Positions 1 through 11,780 are shown, counted from the stretch's first letter. The stretch: 64,000 bases of DNA from Epiperipatus broadwayi (GCA_028023455.1 JAQFVV010000020.1:13212431-13276430), one strand, 5' to 3'. Notes: generated from the letters alone by a model not told the origin. Program-made: numbers and translations.

Positions 1-441
1 GAAATGACTATGTAAAAAACTCTATCAGGTACTGAATTTTATAGCCTAAATTAATTGAAAATTTTAAATTTGTTATATTGAAAGAAGAATTTGGAAAGAA
101 AAATGTTAACTAATTGTCTACTGCTGATTAAAGTATTATTTTTCAAAACTAACACATTACAGGTATCCAGCTTAACTTATTCTATTTCATTTAAGAACTA
201 TGATTTATTTAAGTCATATGTCTATAATGAACTGTACAAATTTCTTATTTTAAAGCAAATGTACTGAAAATTTGCCTTAATGTTAACTATAACAGTTTTA
301 ACATTTGTTAATAACTTGTTAAGATAATAATAATTTGTCAGAAACTTTATAAAAAAAATGTTTTATTATATTTTGTCTTGGATAAATGTATTTAAAACAA
401 CTAATTACTCAGAAAAAGAAAATGGTTTATTATGGATACTA
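1..441. other. AT-rich DNA left of the LINE, no gene
   Basis: No ORF of note, RNA gene or repeat recognised. The stretch ends at the target-site duplication of the LINE. Confidence 0.6.
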
Positions 442-454
442 ATGACATTTTATT
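442..454. repeat. Target-site duplication, LINE 3' side
   Basis: The 13-mer ATGACATTTTATT here is repeated exactly at 5517-5529. The two copies bracket the minus-strand LINE, as expected for target-primed reverse transcription. The sequence is AT-rich, so part of the match could be chance, but its position at both ends of the coding unit supports the call. Confidence 0.7.
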
Positions 455-637
455 TATTTATTTAAAGTATATTCTTTATTAATAACACAAATTTTATATA
501 CACTTTTTACAAATAAACCACATGGTTTAACTATCAGATATACATAATAATTATTTTACTCTACTTTAAAAACACTACCCTATAGAAATGCATCACTATA
601 TATCCAGGTCTTCTATAAATATTTTTGATTTAGATTA
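455..637 (-). other. LINE 3' UTR and tail
   Basis: Sequence between the ORF2 stop (638) and the duplication. On the minus strand it ends in a short run of TAAA/AAAT units instead of a long poly(A) tail. Confidence 0.55.
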
Positions 638-3600
638 TCAATCCCACACTTCACATAGTGTCGGCATACATCCACACCATATTTTGTCCATAATTTTTTT
701 CGGTAGGTATCTTAGGCATTGATTAAAGTATTTGCTCCAATCTTTATCTAGTTTTTTTAACCAGTTATACTTTTTATTATCATAGATCGCATTACATCTT
801 ATGGACCATATTGTTTTCAATGTATGTATTATTGCCAATGTGTTATGCGGGTTAAAGTTCACAAAGTTTCTTTTTACTATTTTATTTAAGTTTATTACTG
901 GTTTATGAAACACTTTATTTCTAATGTGCCAGAGGGCTTTACACTCCTCAAATAAGTGCAACAAGCTATCTTCCTTTATTTTACATAATACACATATTGG
1001 TTCCAAGTTCATATGGAGCCTACTATTCAGCAGGGCCTTAGTAGGAAGGAGCCCATTTAGTAACCTAAACGTAAACCTAATGTACGATTGAGGTGCATAT
1101 ATCTGTTGTAATTTCTTCAATATATTATTTATATTTAATCCAGGTAAAAATCCTTCTATACTTCGTGCATTACTTCCCTGGTTTTTTATCTCTCTATATT
1201 TAACCCCTTCCAAACTAATCAAGTCTAGATTGTCCTGTAAATCCTTGTATGCTATTCGCAGATCGGCAAAAAAGGATCTCCTTTCTTTCCCCATTTCATG
1301 GTAGACATTAACTTCAATCAGTGGAGGGTCAAAGCATTTATCTTTAATGACATTTATATATGTCTTAGCTTTGATAAACATAATATATTCTTTTAGGTCA
1401 ATTAAGTTGAGACCTCCCTTATTAATAGGTAGCTGTAATGTTGAGATCGAAACTAGACTTGTTGCCCTTCCCCATATATATATTTCTTTGCCATTCTATA
1501 GATCTTACTTGTTGTTGTGTTATAGAGGTCAATCCATTGGGTGTAATAGTTCAATATACCCATTGTTATGGCATTAAATACTCTAGCCCTTGTAACTTCA
1601 TAAAGTTTTAATGATGAGAAATTGTTTATCCTCATGGCTATCTTTTCTATAATTAACTTATTTAAATATCTGTTAATTGAGGTCTTTGAGTTATATAATG
1701 GTATTCCTAGAAAATCTGTTGGTGTGGCAAGGAATTCACAGGGCATTTTTCTTCCTGTGGCCAATTGCCACACCGCAGATTTTGCCAGTTGAACAGAAGA
1801 TCCAGTTTGTTCTTGAAATTTATTGAGTATGCTCATCACAACATGGATGTTGTAGGCATTTTGAAAAATTATAATTAGATCATCAATAAAGGCAACAACT
1901 CCTACCTTCACTCCAAGATGCGGTAAATATATACCTGTAACCTTACCTTCTATATCTTTTACTAGAGGATCTATATATATTGCAAAAAGCAATGCAGCCA
2001 ATGGTGAACCCTGGGGAATCCTTTTGTTTGGTATAAAGAAATCAGATTGCCTCATATAATTTTTAATTGAAATCCTGTTATTACTAATGTAGTTTTCAAT
2101 TGCGTTTATCAACATACCATGTTCAGGTATTAATTCCAATAAATTATTTATCAAATAGGACCAATTCACCAAATCAAAAGCTGATCTAAAGTCAATCTTC
2201 ACAGCATAATACTGAGTCAATCCCAGCTCTTTGGCATATTTTACAGCTTCTTGAATTTTCATTGCTGCATTGATAGCACGTCTACCCTTGACTGCATGAT
2301 GTGCCTTCGAAATATTAGAGAAAACCACAGAATGAAGTCTCTTCAATAGTATCCTTGCTAGTATCTTTGAGTCTATGTCTTCTATTGATATATGTCTTAG
2401 CTCTTCTAATGTTGATGTCTGTTTTTCTTTAGCCTTCTTAATACTAAACAAAACCCTATCATTAATGTATGGCCATTTTATCTTTTGATAGCACATTTGA
2501 TTGAAAAACTTCCACATTGGCTCTATTAGAGCATAATCTATTAGTTTATAAATATTAGCTGGAATTGAATCATTAGCATTAGTAATTATTTTTTTTAACT
2601 TTAATATTTCTTCTTTTATTTCTTGCCTCGTAATGTAATCTTTTGTAGCTTCCAACACTTCACTTTCATAATCGTGTATAGACCCTTTGACTTCGCCAAA
2701 TTTTCTTTTTATATTATTATAGATATATTCATCAACTCTATACCCTGACACAATATTATCATCATTATTTTTAATGGAATCTATTCCTTTTGTGTGTTGT
2801 ATATAAACTTTACCATAATTAATCATTGGTCTAGATAAATTGCCTAATCTTGGTATTAACTTTCTAATCCATTTAGTTTGGGATTCTTGTTGCATATGGG
2901 AATATATATCATTGTATTCATCTTGTAGTTTGTCAATTAGTAAGTAGTTAGGCTTGTATTTTGATAGACATTTTAATGTTTTTTGAATCTCTGCAATTCT
3001 ATTTTTCATCTGATTTAGGGATAGGTTATGTTTATTTATCTTCCTACATAATTGAGAAATAATCTTTTTTATTTTATACCATGCTATGCATGGGGATAGG
3101 CTGGTATTTCTTGTATAATAATTCAGAATAATTAATATATTTGAGATGTGATCAGTGGTAAATTGCAGTCCACATCCAATATTTTTCCTAATGGTAAAGG
3201 TATATTTATTTTGTTCCTTAATATAATCATTGACTATCAGCTGAACATGAAGATGATCTGAAAACCCCACCAATGAGGTATTGATTTGAGAATTCTTAAT
3301 TTTGTTCCCAGATATAAAAAAGAGATCAATCAGAGACCTATATCTACTACTAAAGAAGGAAAAAGCGTCATTAGGATATTTATTAAACAGAGAGTATAGC
3401 GATATCTCCCTGATCTTATTCTCTAGTGTTCTTGGTAAATCTTTATAAGTGCTATTTAAGTCACCTCCCATAATGATTATACCTGGCTTTTGTAACATCT
3501 TGCCCTGAACTGCATGTATAACTTTAACAATATCACAATCCTTTGCAACAGAATATACAGCAATTAAATAATGCAATTCTCTTTGATATATAAAGGACAT

Positions 3601-3891
3601 TACTATATAATTCACCTGAAAATATAATATTTGTATATTCTCTATAGATGAATCAATATTAATTAGGACAGCTACTCCTTGTGCTGGTCTAGTATTGGCT
3701 TTATATAAAACATTGTTGTGCTGTGACAGCTTGTCTATTATATACTTTGGTGTATTAATATTTATCTTCGTTTCGGTTAGTATTAATATTTCATACTTTT
3801 GTTGAGTCATATAATCAATAACTTTTTCCATTTTATTTTGGCCATTTATACCCCTCACATTCAGTGTTATTATACTTAGACTTTTACACAT
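638..3891 (-). pseudogene. LINE ORF2: APE endonuclease, reverse transcriptase, zf-RVT (one frameshift)
   Basis: Nicks target DNA and reverse-transcribes the element RNA. From the ATG at 3891, residues 1-220 are the APE endonuclease: N11 in LNVRG, E40 in TETK, D144 and N146 in GGDLN, D189 in LIDL, and S211-D212-H213 in GFSDH. Residues about 430-720 are the RT: D567 in KIDF, PQGSP at 626-630, and the catalytic box as FIDD (668-671) instead of YADD/FADD. The first frame stops at 1453. In the next frame similarity resumes before that stop, with the thumb-region motif KGGLNLIDL upstream of 1381, and continues to 638 with a zf-RVT finger (CVLC, then H and EC, near 970). The break lies in the TA run near 1478-1485 and fits a one-base indel. 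Rejoined length would be about 1,080 residues, normal for this class. The start overlaps the ORF1 stop by 8 nt. Confidence 0.88.
3884..3891 (-). promoter_or_regulatory. ORF1 stop / ORF2 start overlap
   Basis: ORF1 ends GTG-TAA and ORF2 begins ATG-TGT within the same octamer ATGTGTAA. Such overlaps in two-ORF LINEs suit termination-coupled reinitiation of ORF2; that mechanism is inferred here. Confidence 0.6.
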
Positions 3892-5481
3892 TATCTAGCA
3901 GTCTATTTATGTTGGCTTCACAATCTTTTATATCATCTCTCACATGATTTATCACTGCAAAACCTTCATTTGTATACTTAAACACTTTACTATTATTTAC
4001 AATTTCTATTACTGTGCTATTCTCAAGTTCTTTACTGCTTTTAGCTTCATTTTTTCCGGTTGAATTAATCTCTTTATCTTCATTAACCTCCTTGTTTATT
4101 ACTATTTTTTGGTGGTCCATTTGTTCTTCTTCCTTATCATCTGCATCATTCACTATTCTTTTTTCCTCAATGATGTTTTCTTGCATATTGCATGCATCTA
4201 TTAATTGTTGCTCAATTTCACTTTCAACATCGCTTTTGTTAAATTGATTTGCTACAATATGAGCCCATGTTCTTTTCTCATCTTTATTACATAGGTGTTC
4301 ATTTCTATTAAATTTGTTACAATTAGGACAGATACCAGCTTCACCCATTGCTGCTATATGTCCAACCCTATTACACCTGAAAGAAAATGGGGGTCTGCCT
4401 TTCAATATTACAGATATTGGCATGTGATCTTTATACAGCCTGTGTGGCAGGTGTTCTTTAAGAACACCTTTCTTTAACTTCAAAAGCACTTTCCATGAAT
4501 TAGAGGGTATTTTGAATGGAATATCTGGTGTCATTTGCCATTCTATTGAAACTGTTTCAGCTAGTCTATGTATTTGAGTTTTAAAAAACTCTTCATCAAA
4601 AGTGGGTGGCGTATGTAGAATTCTACCATGAACAAAGGGTTAGGCTCTTTAGAGACATAATATATTTTATGACTTTGCATTTCTCTAATTAAGCTTTCAG
4701 CCAATTGTTTTTGATCCTTATTATTATATTCTATAGATATAAAACCCCTAGCAGGGAAGAAGGCAGTATGTTTAATTGCTCCTAGCAAATTGTGAATATT
4801 TGATAATCTAAGATATTCACTAATATCAGGCTTATCCAGTATATGATCCTCATTTTCTTCATTACTCTGAATTATCAAACTAAAAATCGACGTATTAGAA
4901 GTCATGCAATTATTAAATATTTTTCTCCAGTACGCATTTAATTTAGTAAAGGTTTTTATAATAGGTTTATGTATTTGCTGAGGGCAATCTATTTTATCAT
5001 TTAAATTAGAGTAAACTACTGAAGTATCATTATTATCAGATTTTGAGTTCTCCTGATTTGATAAACTGATTTTTTTAACCTCATTTTTCATCTTGTCAAA
5101 ACTATTATCACATTCAAAAGGAAGTGTAATAGTAGACTCATTATGATTTTTTTGATGGTCAGTTTTTCTTTTTTTCCATTTAGAAGAAGTTTCCCAATCA
5201 ACACTATCATTCCCCGATTTAGGGGTGTTTTTTTTACCCAATCCAACACTAACATTTTTATTTTGATTAATTAAACACGTTAATTCAGGATTACTTGAGG
5301 ATTTTCTTATTTTGGGTTCGTTATTAACTGCTGTATTTTGATATTTCTTTTCAGCCATATTGAAATTACTTTTTTCAGTGCGGTTAGATTTCTCTTTAAT
5401 ATCTACTTTATCATTATTAACTCTATTATCTTTACTTACTTTAATATCTTGAAAACTTCTTACTTTTTTCTTTGGTGGCAT
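3884..5481 (-). pseudogene. LINE ORF1: nucleic-acid-binding Gag-like protein (one frameshift)
   Basis: First ORF of the LINE, predicted to bind its RNA. The start at 5481 gives an N-terminus MPPKKKVR, a basic run like a nuclear localisation signal, then a long polar, Lys/Asn/Ser-rich region (to about residue 180) and a more folded segment. The first frame (5481-4561) loses similarity near 4610; a second frame takes over there, reads through 4561 without a stop and ends at 3884. It carries a degenerate zinc-knuckle pair around 4300-4400 (FRCNRVGH and CPNCNK with a downstream H-x-C) and an acidic tail. The pattern means a one-base indel near 4600-4615. Total about 530 residues. The family is inferred from position and knuckles; the N-terminal half has no domain I recognise. 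Confidence 0.75.
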
Positions 5482-5516
5482 TTTTGTTAATTCTTAACGT
5501 CTAAATATTCCAAGAT

Positions 5517-5529
5517 ATGACATTTTATT
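5517..5529. repeat. Target-site duplication, LINE 5' side
   Basis: Exact second copy of the 13-mer at 442-454, 35 nt upstream of the ORF1 start codon. Confidence 0.7.
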
Positions 5530-8500
5530 ATTGGTAATAAATAATTGGTTTATTTATCATCTCAATTTATGAACTAAATATTCCTAATTTTGAAAAATTA
5601 CTATTATAGAATTAATATATTCTATTAAATGCTAAATGATTTGTAAAAGCTTGCATTTTTCTATGAAATGGCTATATTTTAATATTTACTTCAAATGTAC
5701 TTAAATTTAGAAAAGAAAGTTTATGACAAAACTACTGTATAAAAGTATTTTGTCTAAACCACATTATATTTGAATATTTTATTAGAAAACTTGTTAAATT
5801 ATTAAAAACATATGTGTTACAAACTACTATGTTAGATATTTTACTTAAAAAGTCTACTTGGAAAAGAAATATTTATGAGCAAAATGCTATATTTAATATC
5901 ATGCTTGGAAAATCCTGCTTAAATTGGAAAATAAGAATACATGCTTAATTGCTATATTAAAATAATTGTCAGACTTAAATAAAATAAAAACCAGAGTAAT
6001 GTCACAAGAAGTGTTAAAACTGTCCTGTCAATTATATGTTTGATGATTCATGAAATAATAGTCATTAATTAATTAACATTTTGTTTGTGTGTGCATGTAT
6101 GAAGTCTTTATGAAGAAAAAAAATGTCAATTCAAATGAGTCTTTTAAAATTATATTGCCAGTGTTTGGAAAAACACATATCTATAACTTATTATTAGTAT
6201 ATGCTATTTTACATATTAATTTTTTTTTAATGTTTTACATATTATGGTCTAGCGTGCTTGACAGAGGTTCATTTATTAGTATTAATGATACTATAGACAA
6301 TATAATGATTTAGTATTAAGTTATTTTAAAGAGTATTGTTTTGTCCTTTATTATGAGAAATATATTTTTATAATAAATGCTTATATGTTCATGAAATACG
6401 ATGTATATATCTTGTTTCTATTAATTGTGTAAGGTTAAATTTATTCAGTCATATTTGACAACTAGATTATTACTTTATCGGTTTATGCATCAATTTAGTA
6501 TTATGTTTATTAAGAGTTTAGAATTAATTCCTCTCTTGTATATGTGATTTATGTTGTCTGACCATTGTGTGTTTCCAAGTTATGTGAATTTTATTTCCAT
6601 CTTGATGATTTGGAGATGAAGCTTGGATCTCTCATTATTGTTGCATTGAAATAATTTAGATATTTTATAAGGAGATAGAGCGTTACTCTCTCATGTATTA
6701 TTTCCCTTGAGTGACATTTTCTCATGTTTTATAGTTGTACTTACAGTGGTTCATCCCCATTTTATTATATATGACTAGAGACAAGAGTCCTAACATATTT
6801 TCTTACCCTCAGAAAATAGATGCATGTTTTGGATTCATACCATCATTAAATATTGCATTATTTAGCTTTTCTTCTTGAAAATATCTTCATTATTGTGTAT
6901 GGTATTGTTGATATTTTAGTATGTTGGCCATTAATAAATTTCTTATTTTGAAGTGTATCATTCTTTCTTAACACTTTAAATACCCTAAATGTATGTAGAG
7001 AGTTTTGATGTATAAATCTGTTTTGTTATTCTTTGCCAGCACTACATGAGATAAAACCAATAATGACTTATTCAAAATTGTAAATTTATATTCTTTATGC
7101 TAAATAAGCAATATGCATAATCATCATCCAGAAGCAAGTCATTGCTGGATTGGTAAGATCTAAATATCATCAGATTTACTCATTGTTGGGACAATAGCAC
7201 AGAGTGTACGTGTGTAACCTCTGAAAACAATATTTAAAGATTTAATACAACTTCAGCAATTAAAGACCATAGAATTGATAAATAATGCATAGATTAATAA
7301 AAGCTATAGATTATAAAATTATAAAATTGTTTGACAACATATATTTTATGCAAGGAGGTATAAAGCTGATACCATAAATTTGTTTATAATTTAGTAAGGT
7401 TATATTACTTTAAAGGGACAAAATATTTTAGTGATAATATTGATAATTACTATTTAACCTGAAGAATAAAATTTATTGTAATAATCTTCATTTAAATAAA
7501 TTTAAAATTGTAAAAGTATTTTCCTGTATGCAACTGCATTGGATTATTGTAACAGTAGTTGTGAAAATTTTGTAACAGACTTCCATGCTGTTCATGTTTA
7601 TAAAATTTGTTTATTGTATAATAAATGTTATTTTGCTACTAAGTCTTGTTTAGTGTTTCTATAATATCTTGGCACTCACCAATCCATATCCACAAATCTA
7701 AATATTGTGTAATTTATAATACAAATATTTTTCATGCTATTTATTCAGAGTATATCACATAAATTGAAATATTTAACTATTTAATAATGATGATTCTGCA
7801 GATGTGAAGAATGCATTTGAAATAAAATATTATTCATTTATTCTATTGACAGACTGTAATTTAAAACTGCAATTTATTTAAATAAGACTGCTTTTATAAT
7901 CAATCATTGTTTATTTTCATTTAATAAATTTATTTATGTTGTTGATGAATATTTTGCATGGCCATAAAATCCTTTTTCCATTCTTAGTACTTGAATACTA
8001 TCCTAAAAGATGATTGTATTATTACAAATTTAAAGTTTGATGTATCTTTGTCTTAAATAAAATATTTCTATTAAAAATTTTCTATTATTATTATTATATA
8101 GCAGTTAGACATTAGTTTGTAGACTAAGTATATGTCTTCTCATGTTTATCACTAGGATATCACTCATTTTATTAACAATATGTCCATAAAGTAAATTATT
8201 GAGAAATTTAACATTAAAATATAATATAAGAACAGTGAGATCATAATATCATAGTTCTGTAAAATAAGAACTTACATCTATTATCACAGAAAGACAAAGT
8301 AGCATAAACAAGTCAGTAAGATTTATAAAAGATGATTATTTTGTAAAATATGGATCTGATTGTGGCAATGAGATGATGAAGAAGGAGTTGGAGATGTAAG
8401 ACTATGTTGGAGTGGAATAATGAAAGAAATTGAATTATAAATAGAGAAATTGTTGAACCACTGCTACTTTGTGATGTGTGTTATCAATATTGGGAGCTTT

Positions 8501-8740
8501 GAAAGTTTTGCAAGAGTGAGGTGAAGTTTCTCCTCCTCTTAAAATTTTATTTAGTTATACTTCATAATGTTTAGTGATTATCATTATTCTTTTTATCATT
8601 GTAGCTCTCTTTATTCTTAGCATAAATTGTAGTAGTAAAGAATTCTGAGCAAAGCTTGATTCCTTTATTCTTTGTAATTTGCATCCATATCTGCTTATCT
8701 CTGCAATTTTTTATGTATAATATATATATAATAAAATAAA
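5530..8740. other. AT-rich intergenic DNA, no supported gene
   Basis: Only short, low-complexity ORFs (for example 6089-6313 on the plus strand, with no recognisable domain). No tRNA-like, LTR or terminal-repeat structure stood out. Confidence 0.5.
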
Positions 8741-8743
8741 GCT

Positions 8744-8830
8744 TGATTAGAGCTATTGGTAAGCTCCCTCTAGTGAACATTTAAATACAAGCTTAAAAGC
8801 AAGTTACGAAATTTATGACTTGTTTTATTA
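8744..8830 (+). repeat. Isolated fragment of the 373-bp hammerhead repeat
   Basis: About 85 bp match the unit segment downstream of the hammerhead at 13.8 kb: AGAGCTATTGG, AAGCTC, an interrupted ACATTT, ATACAAGCTT, and then TATGACTTG in the same order. The hammerhead itself is not present here. It shows the family is dispersed as well as tandem. Confidence 0.5.
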
Positions 8831-9155
8831 ATTTATATATATATTAATTCTAATATTCACATGAATAAATGATGAAATTCAAAGTTTTATTTCCAGAAGC
8901 TTCCATGTAATAAAAATATAATAGTTAAATAGCTGATGTTTCAGTACAAAAATAAGTACTTTCCTCAGAGTTTCTCCTTTCTTAAATCATAAATGTGAGA
9001 TTTAAAATCTTTATTTTTTTTCTTTCATATTTTCTCATTCTCAAATTCTATTGGTTGAGAAGTTTTAAAAAATATTTTATCTTTCAATAGTTCCAAATAT
9101 TGTTAATTTTCTTTAATTCACATTTTTTATTTATTCTCTTAGGCCTTTTAAAAAT

Positions 9156-9163
9156 CTCTATAG
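9156..9163. repeat. 8-bp target-site duplication of the hAT MITE (left)
   Basis: CTCTATAG, repeated exactly at 9683-9690. Eight base pairs is the duplication size of hAT transposons. Confidence 0.85.
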
Positions 9164-9682
9164 CAGTGTTCTTCAACCCTTGGTCCACGGACCAGTGCTG
9201 GGCCACAGAAGTTTTTTACTGGTCCGCTGGTAGATTGTCACAAAAGGCTGTAATAACAAAATAATAAGAGTTTAAACTTTTAATTAATATAAACAATTTT
9301 TATTTATTTTTTCATCTCATTTTTACCCAATTAAAAAAAAAAGAAACAGAACGAAAACAAAATCTAATCAATCATACATAAATTAATTTATTTTTCTAGT
9401 TATCACAGATGTTTATGGGGGAGAATTAAATTTTTTATTACTTTTCTAAAAAAATTCAAAATTAAAAAAAACAAGTTTTTTATTATACAAACTCCATATA
9501 TATATATAAAACTGCATTTTGTATATTTAACATTGTTGTTTTGATCAGTTATAACAATTATGCTCATCTAAGGCTACACAGTTTACATCTTTAAGAAAAT
9601 TTATCTATAGACTTCTGCTGGTCCGTGAAACCTTATCCTTATTTTTATCGGTCTGCAGGTGTGAAAAGGTTGAAGACCACTG
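9164..9682. mobile_element. Non-autonomous hAT element (MITE), 519 bp
   Basis: Terminal inverted repeats CAGTGTTCTTCAACC at the left and, reverse-complemented, CAGTGGTCTTCAACC at the right: 14 of 15 bases match. Both ends have the CAGTG start and TTCTCAACC-like interior typical of hAT-Charlie-type ends. A perfect 8-bp duplication flanks it. There is no transposase ORF, so it would need a transposase in trans. It sits inside the left PLE arm and is therefore younger than that fragment. Confidence 0.88.
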
Positions 9683-9690
9683 CTCTATAG
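9683..9690. repeat. 8-bp target-site duplication of the hAT MITE (right)
   Basis: CTCTATAG directly after the terminal CACTG of the MITE; identical to 9156-9163. Confidence 0.85.
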
Positions 9691-9794
9691 TTTTCTTTAG
9701 CAGTCTCTGGTTAAATTGTTTCATTTTTTCCAAAATATGTGTTTTATTAAAATTGATGTCATGGTTGGTTAATTTATATATGTATATGAAATTC

Positions 9795-10300
9795 AATGTG
9801 GAGTTTGTTTATATTTATACATTGGACAGACCAATTGTAGAAAAAACATAAGAAAGAAAGAACACATTTTGGCTATTAGAGAAAAATCTAATTCATCAGC
9901 CATTTATTCACACATTAAATTAACTAACTATGACAACAATTTTAATAAAACACATATTCTGGAAAACATGGAACAATATAACCAGAGACTGCTAAAAAAA
10001 GCTATATTTTTAAAAGACCTAAGAACATAAATAAAAAGTGTGAATTAAAGAAAATTAACAATATTTGGAAAAAGCTATTGGAGGATAAAATATTTTTTAA
10101 AACTTCTCAACTAATAGAATTTGAGAATGAGGAGAAAATAGCAAAGGAAAAAAATAATGGTTTTAAATCTCACCACACACATTTTTAAGATTAGAGAAAG
10201 AAGCAGCTCTGAGGAAAGTACTAGTTATTGGACTGAAACATTAGCTATTTAGCTATTATATTTTTATTACATGAAAGCTCCTGGAAATAATACTATGAAT
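9795..10300 (+). mobile_element. PLE 3'-end fragment (right arm of inverted pair)
   Basis: Plus-strand PLE remnant: coding end (9806-10030), then untranslated sequence with a hammerhead-like core, CTGAGGA (10209-10215) and GAAAC (10235-10239). It extends about 130 bp further into the coding region than the left arm does. The two arms diverge at many positions, so they are old or come from different copies. Confidence 0.65.
9806..10030 (+). pseudogene. GIY-YIG endonuclease C-terminal fragment of a PLE
   Basis: Seventy-four sense codons are open up to TAA at 10028-10030, with no start codon of their own. The fragment begins LYLYIGQTNC, the second half of the GIY-YIG signature (YIG), followed by RKKEH, then SNSSAIYSHI and FNKTHILE, and ends QRLLKKAIFLKDLRT. 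This matches the layout of the PLE endonuclease domain, where YIG-x-T, a basic helix with EH, a SAIxxH motif and a terminal helix follow each other. RT and the rest of the protein are missing. It is a dead 5'-truncated copy whose remaining codons happen to be intact. Confidence 0.7.
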
Positions 10301-10860
10301 TCATATATATACTATACAATAACCTATAAAATTCACAGATCAATTTATTATCTTATTTTATTAAGCTATCTTTAATTTGATAACAAGGCAACTTTTGTAA
10401 TACAAATATGATTCTAAATTTAATTGATTTGTATTGTTACCAAGTATATGTATGTATATATATATATAAGGTGTGAAGGTTGCCTTGACAGCAAAGAGAA
10501 ATATTGATTACTATATTTTACTGTGAATGTTTAGGTGGTTACTGGTTGGAACTTAATTATATATATATATACACTTATTCATAGAGCAATTAAATCAATA
10601 TATACTACTACAATATTATTATAGTAATTTGTTTGGATATCCAAATAATTTTTTAACAAAATTGCAAATACCCACATTTTCTAATCAATATTGGTCAGAC
10701 TAAAAACAACTCTTTTATGTCATCTTCACATAATTATATAGTAAAAAAATCAAATGGTAATATTTGAAGGCTAGCTTTTAATAAGCATGCAATAAAATTA
10801 CTGATATTAAATATGTAATAGTGAGAATATAAATTTATGCATGAAATCAGTGTAAATTCA
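10301..10860. other. AT-rich spacer, no gene
   Basis: Contains short TA tracts near 10450-10470 and 10559-10570. Nothing else supported. Confidence 0.5.
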
Positions 10861-10863
10861 TTA

Positions 10864-11052
10864 CTACAGTAATTCATAAGTCAGATTCCCAAAGAATTAT
10901 CTTAATAAATTCTCATATCAACACCAGTATAACAAAAATGCCATATTTTGTAAACCAATACATTAGCAATAATATGAAAATGTGGGCTGTGTTTTCAAGT
11001 TTTTTATAAAATGATTCTTTGAGAATCTGACTCATAAATTATTGCAGTAAAT
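10864..11052. repeat. Inverted repeat pair (arms about 42 bp)
   Basis: The segment 10864-10906 (TTACTACAGTAATTCATAAG, then TCAGATTC and CAAAGAAT) is the imperfect reverse complement of 11010-11052. The right arm is also the start of the tandem array that follows. Confidence 0.6.
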
Positions 11053-11780
11053 TATTTGAATTTACTTGCTCCATGAGTAAATTTATCTTCTCATAACATT
11101 ATTTATTTAAGAGCTCCAATTTATTTATAAGTTTATTTAAGTTATAAGAATTTTCATTTTGATTGTTGTTTAAAACAGTAAACTGGCTTGATTAATATCA
11201 AAAAAAAATTTCACTAATGTAAAGTTTTAGCTTTATCAAGTATCAATATAATAATCATTGATATGCATGTGGCATTGATTGCAAGATTCTTAAAACATGG
11301 TTCTTAAAGATTCTAACTTGTGAATTATTGCACTAACATATTCAGATTTATTTGATTTATGAATACAATTTTATATTCTCAACATGACATATTTAAAAGT
11401 TGTAATTTATTTGTAAGCTTATTAAAGTTATAAGAATTTTCATTTTGTTTGTTATTTGAAATTGTAAACTGGCTTTATTAGTATTACAAAATCATTACTA
11501 ATATAAATTTTCAGCCATTTCAAGTGTCAATTTTTGATTTACTTACTGGACCATAATGTGGAGATTAGTTAAATGTGATCAATAAATGAGCATTGATTTG
11601 GAAAAGTGGGTATTGTACTCTTTTTTTTTTTAAAAAAGGATCTTTGATAATCTGACTGATGAATTACAATAGTAACATATTAGGATTTTGTTGCTAATTG
11701 AATGAGTTTATGCCTTCAATGTTCTACATTTAGTGGCAGCAATTTATTTACAGGTTTATTAAAAATTTTACAATATATAT
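10980..11780 (+). repeat. Diverged tandem repeat, about 290-340 bp unit, nearly three copies
   Basis: The same landmarks recur in order: a block like GAATTATTGCANTAA near 11040, 11322 and 11665; AATTTATTTATAAG-like near 11118, 11405 and 11745; ATAAGAATTTTCATTTTG near 11148 and 11432; GTAAACTGGCTT near 11178 and 11464. No ORF. The family is unknown to me. Confidence 0.6.

Larger units (their letters stand above)
455..5516 (-). mobile_element. Apparently full-length two-ORF LINE (APE-type, Tx1/L1-like)
   Basis: A 5.06-kb non-LTR retrotransposon read right to left: a 5' UTR of only about 35 nt, ORF1 (5481-3884), ORF2 (3891 to 638), a 3' UTR of about 180 nt, and a short TAAA-type tail at 455-467. 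It is bracketed by a 13-bp duplication, so it looks like a complete insertion rather than the usual 5' truncation. ORF2 combines an APE endonuclease, RT and a zf-RVT finger, an order typical of Tx1/L1-like elements; the clade is inferred from motif style, not from a tree. Each ORF has one apparent single-base frameshift and otherwise few defects, so the copy is fairly young or the breaks are assembly errors. Confidence 0.85.
8893..9785 (-). mobile_element. PLE 3'-end fragment (left arm of inverted pair), split by a hAT MITE
   Basis: After removing the MITE at 9164-9682, this matches the reverse complement of about 9930-10300. Read on the minus strand it contains the C-terminal part of a GIY-YIG-type PLE protein (THILEKMKQFNQRLLKK, near 9700-9760), then untranslated sequence with a hammerhead-like core: CTGAGGA (8962-8968), a perfect 5-bp helix AGTAC/GTACT and GAAAC (8938-8942). 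The 5' part of the element is absent. Confidence 0.65.

Noticed and set aside
6089-6313. 74-codon plus-strand frame
   Set aside because: Low-complexity hydrophobic translation in AT-rich DNA, no known motif or gene context.
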